Assembly: GCF_022662105.1 (NCBI RefSeq)
Contig: NZ_JAKMCP010000001.1
Span: forward strand, 930,001-994,000
Origin: Aestuariivivens sediminis
GTDB taxonomy: Bacteria > Bacteroidota > Bacteroidia > Flavobacteriales > Flavobacteriaceae
Reading direction: 5' to 3'
DNA length: 64,000 nucleotides
The notes beneath the pieces were generated by a model that did no database searches, was not told the DNA's origin, and saw only the letters and a list, made by a program, of their open reading frames with translations. The number at the start of each line of letters is the position of its first letter. The first letter of the stretch is position 1. The position numbers and the translations under genes are program-made. Shown piece by piece: positions 8,156 to 17,341 of this stretch.

Positions 8156-11100
8156 TTAAAATGATACGTTTATACCTAATGAATACGTTTTAGCCAATGG
8201 ATACACTCCATAATCTAAACCAGGTGTAAGTTGGTCACTTCCCCCTGCTAAATTAACCTCAGGGTTGTAGCCTGTATAATCGGACCAGGTGTAAAGATTA
8301 TTTCCGGTGATATAAATTCGGGCTTTGGAAATATTTAATTTTTCAACTATAGGTCCCGGCAGCGAATACCCCAAGGATACATTCTGCAATCTAAGATAGG
8401 AGCCATCTTCAATATGCCAGGTCGATGTACGCCCATTGTTTCCCCTAGATTTCCTATTGGCCCTGTTGGTATTGCCATCGCCCGGGTTAGCTTCAGACTG
8501 CCATCGGTTTAACATTTCACGGGTATTATTAAAATTTCCCTCGCTATTGGCGTTATATCTTCTCATGAGGTTTAATACTTCACCTCCATAGCTGCCCTGA
8601 AAGGCCACATTAAGGTCAAACCCTTTAAACTTAAATGCATTCGAAAACCCATAGGTAAAATCCGGAGCATAATTTCCCACGATAGTTCGATCTTCATTGA
8701 CATCTAATACCCCATCTTTATTGATATCGACAAACCTGAAGTCCCCTACTGCCGTATTCCCAAAATGAGGATACTGATCCAATTGTTCTTGAGTTGAAAA
8801 TATACCATCCTGAACCAGAACGAAATAATTGCCAATGGGCTGGCCTATTTCCGTTTTAAAAAAGGCATGACCTGTACCGGCTGTGGTAATTATTGGTGTT
8901 CCTTCCGGCCCTAATTCCTTAACCTCATTTCTGTTCACAGAAATATTAAAGCTGCTATCCCATTTAAAATCACCTAATTTGGGAGATATATTTACAATGG
9001 CTTCAAAACCCGAATTATTCACCTTACCTATATTTTGTAAGGCCGAACCAAATCCCGTCGTTTGAGGCACCGGGATTTCCAATAACAAATCTTCAGTATC
9101 TCCATTATAATACTCCACCGTGAATCGCAATTGCCGCTCGAACAATTCAGCATCCAGGCCTATATTAAACATGTATGTTTGTTCCCATGATAAATCGGGA
9201 TTAGGCACTTGAGAGGGCCGAAAACCGGTTTGCAATTGCCCTGGAATTCCGGTAACATATTCATCTGTCCCTAATAAGGCTGCCTGCTGATAATTACCAA
9301 TCTGGAAATTCCCTGTTGCGCCATAGCTGCCTCTTATTTTAAATTCATTTAACCAATTGATGTTTTTCATAAAACTTTCCTGGGAAATTCTCCAGCCCCC
9401 TGACACAGAGGGGAAATACCCCCATTTGTTATTGGCGCCAAAACGTGAACTGGCATCCGCTCTCATAGAGGCAGAAAGCAAGTATTTACCCGCAAAATCA
9501 TATTGTACTCTTGCTAAAAGCGAATATAACGACCACTCTCCCAGACTCGCTGTTGAGGTTACACTTTCCGGAGAAGCTGAGTTAATCACCTGAATGGCAT
9601 TTTCCACGCGCGTTTCCGGTCCAATCAGTGCCGAAGTTCTCTGTAATTTTGTTCTGCTTTTTTCGGCAGTCATACCGCCCAATAGCTCCAGATTGTGATC
9701 CCCAAAACGTTTCGTATAATTTATGGTGTTTTCAAACGTCCATTTATAAATGTTGGTGGTACTTAATCTCCCCTCCGAATTGGATAAACGCCCTGAATTA
9801 CCTCTACCTCTGGTTTCCAGTGAAGAAGGACGATAAAACTCGTTTTGGTATTCATTATAATTCAATGCAAAAGAGGATTTAATTTTCAAACCTTCAAGTA
9901 ATTCATACGCTATAAACAGATTACTCAATACATTTAAATGCTCTATTTCATTCGTTGGCAACAAAGCCAAAGCCACAGGGTTTACCATTTCATTGTGTTG
10001 ATAATCCGTCCCGATCCTCCAGTATCCATTACCTTGATAATTATACGATCCATCCGGATTGTAAACCGGCCATGTGGGTGAGTATGATAATGCGGTGTGT
10101 ACAATCCCATCGTCGAAATAGGGGTTGTTGGCCGACACCCTGTTTTCGAAAGTATATGAAGGGCTTAAATTAATCCCTATTTTGAACTTGCCGGAATTAA
10201 TGCCGAGATTGGCACGTAATCCCGTTTTTGAATAATCAGAATTAATTATGATGCCCTCCTGATCGGAGTGATTTGCCGAAATAAAATAATTTATGTTATC
10301 GGAGGCCCCACTTACAGAAATGTTATACCGTTGTACGGTCGCCGATCTGTATATCTCGTCTTGCCAATCTGTATCGATCAAACCGGTCTCTCCATTTAAA
10401 TATGGGAACAATTCCTCAGGGATCTTATGATACCCCAAAGGCCTGATGCTATTGGGATCATTTGCACTTCCGGTAGGCACCTCTTGCAAGTAAGCGGCAT
10501 CATGACCTTCCTTTGATAGTTGAGCATATTCGTAGGCATTCATCATGTCAATTTTTTTGGACACTTCCTGAAACCCGATAGAATGATTGAAATTCACTTT
10601 CATTTTACCCAATTTGCCCTTTTTGGTAGTAATAATGACGACCCCATTACCTCCACGGGACCCGTAAATCGATGCCGAGGCAGCGTCCTTTAATACCTGT
10701 ATGGATTCGATATCTTCCATATTAATGACTTCAGTGGCCTGTCCCGGACTTTCTACCGGCACCCCGTCTACAACATATAAGGGTTCTGCCCCGGCGGTTA
10801 TCGTTCCTGTCCCCCTAACCTTTATCGTAAGTTCCCGACCCGGTTCACCCGTGGTTTGAAGTACCTGGACCCCTGCCAATTTACCGGCTAGCGCCTGATC
10901 GAAATTTGAAACCGGAAAATCCTGTAACTCGCCCATAGCGGCTTTAGCAATGGACCCCGATACTTTTTTGGCTTGTTGAGAACCATAACCAACCACAACA
11001 ATTTCGTCTAAAGCGGCTGTATCTTCTAATAAAACTATGGCTAACTCGGTTTGGTTGTCTACTGAAATCTCCTGGGACTTATACCCTAAATACGAGACGA

Positions 11101-11641
11101 CCAGAACAGCATTACTGTTCGAAACAGATAACGTAAACCTGCCGTCGAAGTTCGATTGTGTCCCATTTTGCGTGCCTTTTTCGATGATATTGGCCCCTGG
11201 TAACGGCTCATCATTTTCATCGTATACGGTTCCGGATACCTCATGTTTTTGCTCCTGATCCAAACTCGGGATCGGTTTTTCCTTGATGACAATGGCATTG
11301 TTATCGTTTACAATAATTTCAAGATTCCCGTTTGATAAACTTCTCTTGAGCAATTCATTGGTGCGTATGGTTCCCTTTTTCAAATGTAACTTGGGATACT
11401 CATTGAAAATGCCTTCTTCATAAAAAAACCTAAAATTGGTCTGCTCCATGATGAGATCAAAAACCTGATCTACAGATAACGTTTTTTCCTCCTTGATTTT
11501 AATCTTACTGTTTTGTGATACTAAATCGTTTGGAGTAAACGCAAATATGGTGGTGAAACATAAAAATATAAAGGTTCTCATAATCATTAATAAGAGGTGC
11601 TTTCCTAATAGAAAACACGTACCAGTTAATTTAATTTCCAT
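8156..11641 (-). CDS. SusC/RagA TonB-dependent transporter with STN domain, locus A
   Basis: A TonB-dependent outer-membrane transducer and transporter of 1161 residues. Order: signal segment (about 18-42), STN domain (about 45-120) that contacts the FecR-type anti-sigma factor, CarboxypepD_reg-like domain (135-205, with PLPGANIIEKG and FDGRFTLSVS), TonB-box-like DEIVVVGYG at 212-220, plug (to about 345, ending IYGSRGGNGVVIITTKKG) and the 22-strand barrel ending in a C-terminal Phe. Translation may start at Met1 or Met21; all three SusC proteins here keep a prefix of exactly 20 residues before the second Met. The STN domain and the divergent sigma/FecR pair show cell-surface signalling regulation. 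It is coupled to SusD 12 bp downstream. Confidence 0.93.
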   Translation of the reverse strand: MEIKLTGTCFLLGKHLLLMIMRTFIFLCFTTIFAFTPNDLVSQNSKIKIKEEKTLSVDQVFDLIMEQTNFRFFYEEGIFNEYPKLHLKKGTIRTNELLKRSLSNGNLEIIVNDNNAIVIKEKPIPSLDQEQKHEVSGTVYDENDEPLPGANIIEKGTQNGTQSNFDGRFTLSVSNSNAVLVVSYLGYKSQEISVDNQTELAIVLLEDTAALDEIVVVGYGSQQAKKVSGSIAKAAMGELQDFPVSNFDQALAGKLAGVQVLQTTGEPGRELTIKVRGTGTITAGAEPLYVVDGVPVESPGQATEVINMEDIESIQVLKDAASASIYGSRGGNGVVIITTKKGKLGKMKVNFNHSIGFQEVSKKIDMMNAYEYAQLSKEGHDAAYLQEVPTGSANDPNSIRPLGYHKIPEELFPYLNGETGLIDTDWQDEIYRSATVQRYNISVSGASDNINYFISANHSDQEGIIINSDYSKTGLRANLGINSGKFKIGINLSPSYTFENRVSANNPYFDDGIVHTALSYSPTWPVYNPDGSYNYQGNGYWRIGTDYQHNEMVNPVALALLPTNEIEHLNVLSNLFIAYELLEGLKIKSSFALNYNEYQNEFYRPSSLETRGRGNSGRLSNSEGRLSTTNIYKWTFENTINYTKRFGDHNLELLGGMTAEKSRTKLQRTSALIGPETRVENAIQVINSASPESVTSTASLGEWSLYSLLARVQYDFAGKYLLSASMRADASSRFGANNKWGYFPSVSGGWRISQESFMKNINWLNEFKIRGSYGATGNFQIGNYQQAALLGTDEYVTGIPGQLQTGFRPSQVPNPDLSWEQTYMFNIGLDAELFERQLRFTVEYYNGDTEDLLLEIPVPQTTGFGSALQNIGKVNNSGFEAIVNISPKLGDFKWDSSFNISVNRNEVKELGPEGTPIITTAGTGHAFFKTEIGQPIGNYFVLVQDGIFSTQEQLDQYPHFGNTAVGDFRFVDINKDGVLDVNEDRTIVGNYAPDFTYGFSNAFKFKGFDLNVAFQGSYGGEVLNLMRRYNANSEGNFNNTREMLNRWQSEANPGDGNTNRANRKSRGNNGRTSTWHIEDGSYLRLQNVSLGYSLPGPIVEKLNISKARIYITGNNLYTWSDYTGYNPEVNLAGGSDQLTPGLDYGVYPLAKTYSLGINVSF

Positions 11642-11801
11642 AAATTTGTGTGTTATTAGATAGTTAGTTAATGTTTTTAATTAATTAGTAATAATATCCA
11701 AGGGATAGAGCTCTATACTTTAGCGGGTTAGACTTTATCCTTTTTCTATTGGTGCGTTGTTTTTATTTCATAGGCGGTAAAGATTTAATAATGGTTACTG
11801 T

Positions 11802-12959
11802 TTATTTAAGGGTTATCGTTTTATTCTTGATTTCATAATTGTTAATCGTCGTAGATTTCATTATGGCTAAAATCTCTTCAATGCTTTGGCTTTTATCCAG
11901 CGCCCCTTTAAATTTTAACACTTCGAGATCTTTGTTTTCAAAAACCACATCGACATCATACCACCGTGATATGACTTTCATGATATCTCTTAAAGGTTTA
12001 CTCTTAAAACTAAAGATGCCATCTTTCCAGGAAACCACAGTATTAACATCAACTTTTTCAATAGAGACCTTTTCATTGACCAGATCGAAATTGCATTGTT
12101 CATGAGGTAACAAATCCTGTTTTTCCCCGTTAACAGCAATGGCAACCTTTCCTTCAACCAGGGTGGTATAAACATGGGTTTCATCATCGTAGGCCTTGAT
12201 ATTAAATTCTGTGCCCAGTACCTCAACTTCCTGTGATTTATTAAACACTTTGAATCGTGCGCCCTCATTTTCTGAACTCGGTGTGACATCAAAATAGGCC
12301 TCTCCATACACCAGTTCGACTTCACGCGTTTGGCCTTCCATAAAAGTTACGGGATATTTTAGTTGCGATTCCGAATTTAACCAGACCTGGGTACCATCGG
12401 ACAAAATGATATGGAACTGTCCTCCTCTTGGAATCGTTAGGAAGTTATACGCCAATACCGTTGAATTACTGCTGTCATTTTGATATATAATTCGCTTACC
12501 ATCACTTTTGGAATTCTGGGACTGAAAGGCTTTACCCTTTTCCAAAGCAATAATTTCTCCCGATTCCAAGGTTAAGGTCGCCTTATCGGTGCCGGGCACT
12601 ATCTTATCCTGAACGATGGCAGGAGGGTTAGGATCCCTATGGCTTTCACTCATGGTGGTCTTTAGGAAGTAGGTTAACCCGAGGGCAAGAACCAGTATTG
12701 CCGCATATTTAACCCATGATTTATGGTAGAAAAACGCTGATTTTTTTTCTGCCCGAATCCGTGTTAAAATCTTCTGTTTTGCCTTATGCTTATCATAATG
12801 GGTAACCACATTGTTAATTAACGCATTGGTCTTTATATACTCCAGAAACACGGTTTCGTTTTCCGGATTTGAAATCCACAGTTCCAATTGATGGAGTTCA
12901 TCAAAACTGGCTTCTTTCTGTAAAAATTTTACGATTAGTTTTTCTATCTTCTTACTCAT
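11802..12959 (-). CDS. FecR-family anti-sigma factor, locus A
   Basis: An inner-membrane anti-sigma regulator that holds the ECF sigma factor until SusC signals. The cytoplasmic anti-sigma region covers about 1-80, a single transmembrane helix AAILVLALGLTYFL lies near 85-100, and the periplasmic FecR domain follows, with TIPRGGQFHIILSDGTQVWL, EVELVYGEAYFDV and VLGTEFNIKAY. The C-terminal domain (from WKDGIFSFKSKPL) is the STN-like part that interacts with the transducer. It is transcribed away from the sigma gene across a 103-bp divergent region. It is clearly more diverged from the FecR proteins of loci B and C than these are from each other. Confidence 0.92.
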   Translation of the reverse strand: MSKKIEKLIVKFLQKEASFDELHQLELWISNPENETVFLEYIKTNALINNVVTHYDKHKAKQKILTRIRAEKKSAFFYHKSWVKYAAILVLALGLTYFLKTTMSESHRDPNPPAIVQDKIVPGTDKATLTLESGEIIALEKGKAFQSQNSKSDGKRIIYQNDSSNSTVLAYNFLTIPRGGQFHIILSDGTQVWLNSESQLKYPVTFMEGQTREVELVYGEAYFDVTPSSENEGARFKVFNKSQEVEVLGTEFNIKAYDDETHVYTTLVEGKVAIAVNGEKQDLLPHEQCNFDLVNEKVSIEKVDVNTVVSWKDGIFSFKSKPLRDIMKVISRWYDVDVVFENKDLEVLKFKGALDKSQSIEEILAIMKSTTINNYEIKNKTITLK

Positions 12960-13062
12960 TATCTTGGGTGACTTTTATATCTTTATAACGAGACCAAAAA
13001 ACGATACCACTAGTATTCGTTAAAAAAATTTAATTTTACACTCCTTATTAGCGCTTGATATT

Positions 13063-13653
13063 TTGGGAAAAAAGGATTTAAATAATGACACCCTCGTGGA
13101 ACGCCTTATTAAAGGGGATGCCTTTGCGTATTCCTTGTTAGTCGACATTTATTACGATAAGCTTTGTCATTATGCGAGTAATCTGGCGCGGGATAATTTC
13201 AGCAGTGAAGATATTGTTCAGAATGTCATCATCAGGTTATGGCAACGGCGCCATATGCTTGATCCCCATATTTCGATTAAAAATTACCTGTATAAATCGG
13301 TTTATAATGAATTTGTAGACTATTATAGAAAGCATACGGCTGTCACTGCTTTGGAAAAAAAATATATTGAAGGGTTGGATACCGTTTATGAAGCTCCGGA
13401 GAAAAATGACACACAACATCTCAAGACCATTATTGAACGGGAAATCGAAAATTTACCGCGGAAATGTAAGGAAACCTTTTTGTTGAGCAAACGGGATGGC
13501 TTAACGTATAACGAAATTGCCGAATACCAAAATATTTCTGTTAATACGGTCGAAAACCATATGGTCAAAGCCTTTGCCATATTGAGAGACCAACTGAAAG
13601 ATAAAGTGCGCAACTTTTTGTTTTTGATGTTCGGAAGACCCAGGAATATTTAG
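13063..13653 (+). CDS. ECF RNA polymerase sigma-70 factor, locus A
   Basis: A 196-residue sigma factor with region 2 (AYSLLVDIYYDKLCHYA to DYYRKHT, about 20-90) and region 4 (LPRKCKETFLLSKRDGLT then the helix-turn-helix NEIAEYQNISVNTVENHM, about 130-180); there is no region 3, as expected for ECF factors. The start is a TTG: an in-frame TAA lies upstream at 13021, no ATG occurs before residue 60, and the TTG gives the same N-terminal length as the sigma factors of loci B and C. It is divergent from its FecR gene and should activate the SusC operon once released. Confidence 0.88.
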   Translation: MGKKDLNNDTLVERLIKGDAFAYSLLVDIYYDKLCHYASNLARDNFSSEDIVQNVIIRLWQRRHMLDPHISIKNYLYKSVYNEFVDYYRKHTAVTALEKKYIEGLDTVYEAPEKNDTQHLKTIIEREIENLPRKCKETFLLSKRDGLTYNEIAEYQNISVNTVENHMVKAFAILRDQLKDKVRNFLFLMFGRPRNI

Positions 13654-13740
13654 TCTTTAACGGCCATTTTAAAACAGGGACTCTAACTACACCTGTGCGC
13701 AGTACCACGCTTTTCTTTACCCCCTGACCGGACGGGCAGG

Positions 13741-13871
13741 TTCAAGTGAATTTTACGAATAAAATGAAATAAATTAGCATGCCTGCCTTTGGCAGGTATC
13801 GAGAATCAAATTTTAGTTCTTAAACTAGTGTTCTCGATACAATTTTCTATCGAAAATCACTCGAACTGACA
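13741..13871. repeat. Palindromic intergenic repeat element, copy 1
   Basis: An imperfect inverted-repeat element. The inner arms are TATCGAGAA (13797-13805) and TTCTCGATA (13831-13839), and the outer arms are TTCAAGTGAATTTTACGA and CACTCGAACTGACA. Copy 2 at 44286-44404 matches it in reverse complement (GTTCTCGATACAATTTTCTATCG here). This copy carries a small CCTGCC-TTT-GGCAGG hairpin as an insertion. Such elements resemble REP/MITE-like repeats; no transposase or RAYT gene is present in the window. Confidence 0.75.
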
Positions 13872-13891
13872 TTCATTTGTAACCTATAAAT

Positions 13892-13925
13892 CAAAATGCA
13901 CAACGCGTTACCCTCATCGTTTTCC
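13892..13925 (+). repeat. Short direct repeat flanking the palindromic element, copy 1
   Basis: A block of about 34 bp beginning CAAAATGCACAACGCGTTA recurs in the same orientation at 44414-44446, with one base changed near its end. In both places it lies just right of the palindromic element, although that element is inverted between the two places. Its role is unknown. Confidence 0.75.
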
Positions 13926-14084
13926 ATAATCATTAAAGTTTAATGATCAACTAACCGTATTGGGGGTGCTATGGTGGTGAGGCCTTGTGCAAGTTGTTCT
14001 ATCCTGGAATTAAAATGCCTAACTTTTGGTCATCCCCCCTCTTTACATAAGGGTGTAATTTTGCCTAAATAAATTTTAACTTTA

Positions 14085-14867
14085 TTATTTATTCGGATCA
14101 TGAGATAGTAATTTCTCCATGGATACAAATTCAAATCCCAAGAGCGTGCCCTCTTCCAGGATCTTGTCCAAAGCCATAAGCATCCCATTACGGTTTGAAC
14201 CCGCATCCTTATTGTCTTCCGCATCAAAGTCATGAAACAAAATAATGGCACCCGGTTGGAGTTTAGACATCACGGTCCGGGTCACCTGGTCACAACTGTT
14301 TTTAGTACGGTCCCAATCGTTCGAGGAAAAGGTCCATAATATGGTTTTTATCCCCTTGTTCTTTAAAAAGGCTATTTGCCTATCGCTGATATTCCCAAAA
14401 GGGGGTCGAAAGTATTGGACCCTATGATCCGTCAACTTCCTAAATGCTGTATTCGTTTTTTTTACCTGTTCCTTCCAGAACCTTTTTATCGAATGGTTTC
14501 CCAAATTAGCATGATCCCAACTATGATTGGCCATGGTATGTCCTTCCTCTATAGCTCTTTTAACGACCTCCGGATGCTCAGAAAGGTTGGATCCCAGCCA
14601 AAAAAATGTCGCTTTTGCATGGTACTTCCCTAAAATATCGATAATCTTATTTGAAAAATGGGATGGACCGTCATCAAAAGTTAAGCCTATTTGCCTGAGG
14701 CTGTCGCTACCCTTTATCACACAGAATTTCGGAAACAATGCAGCCTGGTCCTTAAACTGTTTGGGGATGTCATCCAAATAAACTTCGGATGTTATATTCT
14801 GTGAGATGGAGGCGCCTCCAACAAATAGAATACTGGTGCATATGATTTTACAAAATAGGTGACTCAT
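14085..14867 (-). CDS. Polysaccharide deacetylase (NodB homology domain), locus B
   Basis: A carbohydrate esterase 4-type deacetylase that removes N- or O-acetyl groups from a glycan. From the ATG at 14867 there is a signal peptide (LFCKIICTSILFVGGASIS). NodB motifs follow: LTFDDGP with the catalytic/metal Asp pair at 65-66, the metal histidines in HTMANHSWDH, RPPFGN, and ILFHDFD. About 260 aa, single domain. A longer reading from 14897 would add MRTRNLHNEL, but those residues are the leftover C terminus of a decayed GDPD gene, so 14867 is the better start. It is the last gene of the locus B polysaccharide operon. Confidence 0.88.
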   Translation of the reverse strand: MSHLFCKIICTSILFVGGASISQNITSEVYLDDIPKQFKDQAALFPKFCVIKGSDSLRQIGLTFDDGPSHFSNKIIDILGKYHAKATFFWLGSNLSEHPEVVKRAIEEGHTMANHSWDHANLGNHSIKRFWKEQVKKTNTAFRKLTDHRVQYFRPPFGNISDRQIAFLKNKGIKTILWTFSSNDWDRTKNSCDQVTRTVMSKLQPGAIILFHDFDAEDNKDAGSNRNGMLMALDKILEEGTLLGFEFVSMEKLLSHDPNK

Positions 14868-14870
14868 GAG

Positions 14871-14972
14871 TTCATTGTGCAAGTTCCGCGTTCTCAAAAA
14901 ATGTATTAATAATTGTGGCCTGTCCGTTGGAATCCTATGAATTCCCGTTTTGACCTATTATCCATAAATAAT
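14871..14972 (-). pseudogene. Remnant of the 3' end of a GDPD gene
   Basis: Reading the minus strand from 14972 gives I-I-Y-G-stop-stop-V-K-T-G-I-H-R-I-P-T-D-R-P-Q then LLIHFLRTRNLHNE. This aligns without gaps to the C terminus of the GDPD at 1574-2527 (SIYGWYVEKGVNMIQTDRPE, then LLLNYLRTKNLHD). TAA (14958-14960) and TAG (14955-14957) replace the Trp-Tyr codons, and the original stop is lost, so the frame runs into the deacetylase gene. Nothing of the GDPD 5' part remains before the GH2 stop at 14990. It shows that locus B once carried, or recombined with, a GDPD gene. Confidence 0.85.
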
Positions 14973-14989
14973 GCTTTTTATTAAAAACA

Positions 14990-17341
14990 TTATGGGGTCA
15001 TCCGGTATACCCCTGTAAGGCCTAATGCTTTGGCTTTTGCAACAATCGTTATCCGGTCGCCCCCCTTGTTTTTCCTTAAAAGTATACTTGAAATTCCCGC
15101 CTCACATGCTACCGGGTTTTCACCAACCACTTCGGCTTCGCCTAAGACGGTAAAGGAGACGTCACCGGTATAGTTGGAAACCGTTGTCCCGTGGGCATCT
15201 GTTATGTAGGCATGCACAAAAAAGTAATCCGGGCTTTCCACGGAACGATTTTTATAATTATCGTCTACCACGATTGTAATCTTTGAAGGTGCTTCAGGGG
15301 TTTGCCGTATAAAGGTTGCCACGACCCGATCCTTGATATAGCCTTTTGCTTCCAGCGTTCCTTCCGTGAACGTTTTCATTTTAAAGGTAAAGGGCGGGTG
15401 ATTTAAATTATGGGATATCCGATTCTCATCAGGTCTTTGGCGCCCTAAACTTTTTCCATTTAAAAATAATTCGACTTCCTCACAATTGCTAAAAATTCGA
15501 ACATCCAACGGACTATCCTTTTGCCAATTATTGGCAATATGGACCATGGGCGTTCCAAAGGGATCCGTAGCATCCCGCTGACTTTGAAAAAAATAATAGG
15601 CCGGTTTAGGCACTCGAAACAGATCCATGATCCCGGAAGATTCCAGATCGTTGGCATAACCCCTGTTGTAATCGAACATCACCCAATAGCCATCGGCGAA
15701 GGCCGGTGTCCCTAAATTATCGTTGTGTGCTTCCTGGATATTTGTGGCCTGCTGTAACAGGCGTTTTTCTCCAGCCCCCCTTAATTGCCTGCTGGACCGG
15801 TCTTCCTGCAACAAGTTCTCCCAACTGTTCTGGTTAAGACCCGCATTCATGGCATAGTACTCCCAATCCCCATATTCAGAGACATTATATGGTTTTTTTA
15901 AATCCCGGTCATAATGTTTTAATCGATGTTGACGTGCTTGTAAATAAATATCATAGCCATAGGGTTGCCATCCCGCAGTAAAACAGGGATTCCCCGGGTA
16001 TTCGTTATGGGCAATGGCGGTAAGGGAATCTATAAAGGGCTCCGGCATCCAGGATTCGTTCAATGAAACTTCCCAGGCTAATACGGAAACGTGATTTCTG
16101 TCGCGACGAATCAAATCTTTAGCCGTTTGAAACACCTGCTTTTGAAATGCCGAATCTTCGCTAAAATATTGCCACCCTAAAATAGCATCAATGGTCATTA
16201 TGCCCAGTTCATCACAAGCATCCATAAAGGCCGGTGCCTGCGGGTAATGGGATAAGCGCACGTAATCAAATCCTGCATCTTTGATTTTTTTGGCATCTCT
16301 ATATTGGGCATTGTCCGAAAGGGCATACCCTATATAGGGATACTCCTGATGCCTGTTTACCCCTCTTAAAAAGGTCTTCTCTCCATTTAAGTAAAACTCC
16401 TGTCCTTTAAAGGCCATGGTTTTTATGCCGATGCGATGTATTTCCTGATCGACCATGACACCATCTGTTACAATTTCTGTTTTAAGTCTATACAAATTTG
16501 GATATTGGGGTGACCAAAGTGCCGGAGCGTCAACAATCATTTCCGTTATTACTTCCGTGTCTTGATGTGCAGGTAATCGATGCGGATTGCTTTCCACCGC
16601 TATGACGGTGCTGTCATTTCGGTACAATGTATTGCGGATCACAAATGATTTTTCCTTTTCGTCCCTATTTTTAATGTGCGTTTGCACATGCACTCTGGCG
16701 CGTTCTTTAGACACTTCCGGGTAGGTCACGAACACACCCCCACTTGCCCGCTTGCCCTCCAAAACAGGATCCGTAATATGCAACGGATCTTTGGCAATCA
16801 ACCATACATTTCTATGAATACCACCGTAGGTATTGAAGTCTAAAATTTCAAGCGGTTTTGGTCCGGTGATCGGATTATCCGTATTATCCAATCGGACAGC
16901 TATGAGGTTTTCTTCATTGAACAAGGCGACATCCGTAAAATCAACTACAAAGGGTAAATAGCCTCCCTGATGGGTTATTAATTTTTTACCATTCACCCAA
17001 ACCTCAGCCCTATTCATAGCGCCTTCAAACGTTAACCAAAGTTGTTTCCCCTGGTACCCGGGGGAAAGGCTAAACGTTTTACGGTACCAACACAGGCCTT
17101 GCCATTGCTCATTCACAATTTTTGGTTCGATTCTGGGGGTGTGCGGCAGACCGACCTTTTCCCAATTTTCCATATTCAAATCCTTATGGAAATAGGTGCT
17201 GTCCGTTTGAGTTTCCGTTAATAATTGAAAATGCCAGTCTTTGTTAAAATTGACTTTCCCGATAAATTGCCTATGCTCCTGTCGGCAGGAGAACAGAACA
17301 GTAATTACAACCAAGGAATATATGTACTTCATAACATTCAT
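14990..17341 (-). CDS. Glycoside hydrolase family 2 lipoprotein (beta-galactosidase-like), locus B
   Basis: A retaining exo-glycosidase of GH2, most often beta-galactosidase in this subgroup. Lipoprotein signal VLFSC at 16-19, then the N-terminal sugar-binding jelly roll (about 30-185), an Ig-like domain (about 190-305) and the TIM barrel from about 310. The acid/base is Glu429 in the SLNES motif, the nucleophile Glu489 in VSEYGDWEYY, and RGVNRHQEYPYIG is the usual barrel start. A C-terminal DUF4982-like/Ig domain with FLNGKSLGRQR ends the protein. It begins directly after the stop of the GH5-like gene with no gap, so it is co-translated. beta-Mannosidase or glucuronidase specificity cannot be excluded. 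Confidence 0.9.
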   Translation of the reverse strand: MNVMKYIYSLVVITVLFSCRQEHRQFIGKVNFNKDWHFQLLTETQTDSTYFHKDLNMENWEKVGLPHTPRIEPKIVNEQWQGLCWYRKTFSLSPGYQGKQLWLTFEGAMNRAEVWVNGKKLITHQGGYLPFVVDFTDVALFNEENLIAVRLDNTDNPITGPKPLEILDFNTYGGIHRNVWLIAKDPLHITDPVLEGKRASGGVFVTYPEVSKERARVHVQTHIKNRDEKEKSFVIRNTLYRNDSTVIAVESNPHRLPAHQDTEVITEMIVDAPALWSPQYPNLYRLKTEIVTDGVMVDQEIHRIGIKTMAFKGQEFYLNGEKTFLRGVNRHQEYPYIGYALSDNAQYRDAKKIKDAGFDYVRLSHYPQAPAFMDACDELGIMTIDAILGWQYFSEDSAFQKQVFQTAKDLIRRDRNHVSVLAWEVSLNESWMPEPFIDSLTAIAHNEYPGNPCFTAGWQPYGYDIYLQARQHRLKHYDRDLKKPYNVSEYGDWEYYAMNAGLNQNSWENLLQEDRSSRQLRGAGEKRLLQQATNIQEAHNDNLGTPAFADGYWVMFDYNRGYANDLESSGIMDLFRVPKPAYYFFQSQRDATDPFGTPMVHIANNWQKDSPLDVRIFSNCEEVELFLNGKSLGRQRPDENRISHNLNHPPFTFKMKTFTEGTLEAKGYIKDRVVATFIRQTPEAPSKITIVVDDNYKNRSVESPDYFFVHAYITDAHGTTVSNYTGDVSFTVLGEAEVVGENPVACEAGISSILLRKNKGGDRITIVAKAKALGLTGVYRMTP

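Larger units (their letters stand above)
13654..14084. other. 431-bp intergenic region between sigma factor A and the deacetylase gene
   Basis: No gene is visible. It holds a palindromic repeat element (13741-13871), a short flanking block (13892-13925) that recurs at 44414-44446, and a perfect 19-base hairpin ATCATTAAAGTTTAATGAT at 13929-13947. A small CCTGCC/GGCAGG hairpin sits inside the element near 13780-13796. The genes on both sides converge, so some of these dyads may serve as terminators. Confidence 0.7.

Noticed and set aside
13055-13090. Possible Bacteroidota promoter (TAnnTTTG) at the start of sigma factor A
   Set aside because: GATATTTTGGG has the wrong spacing by one base and overlaps the start codon.
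14867-14897. Longer N terminus of the polysaccharide deacetylase (MRTRNLHNEL)
   Set aside because: These residues match the C terminus of GDPD proteins and belong to a gene remnant; the signal peptide begins at the next Met.
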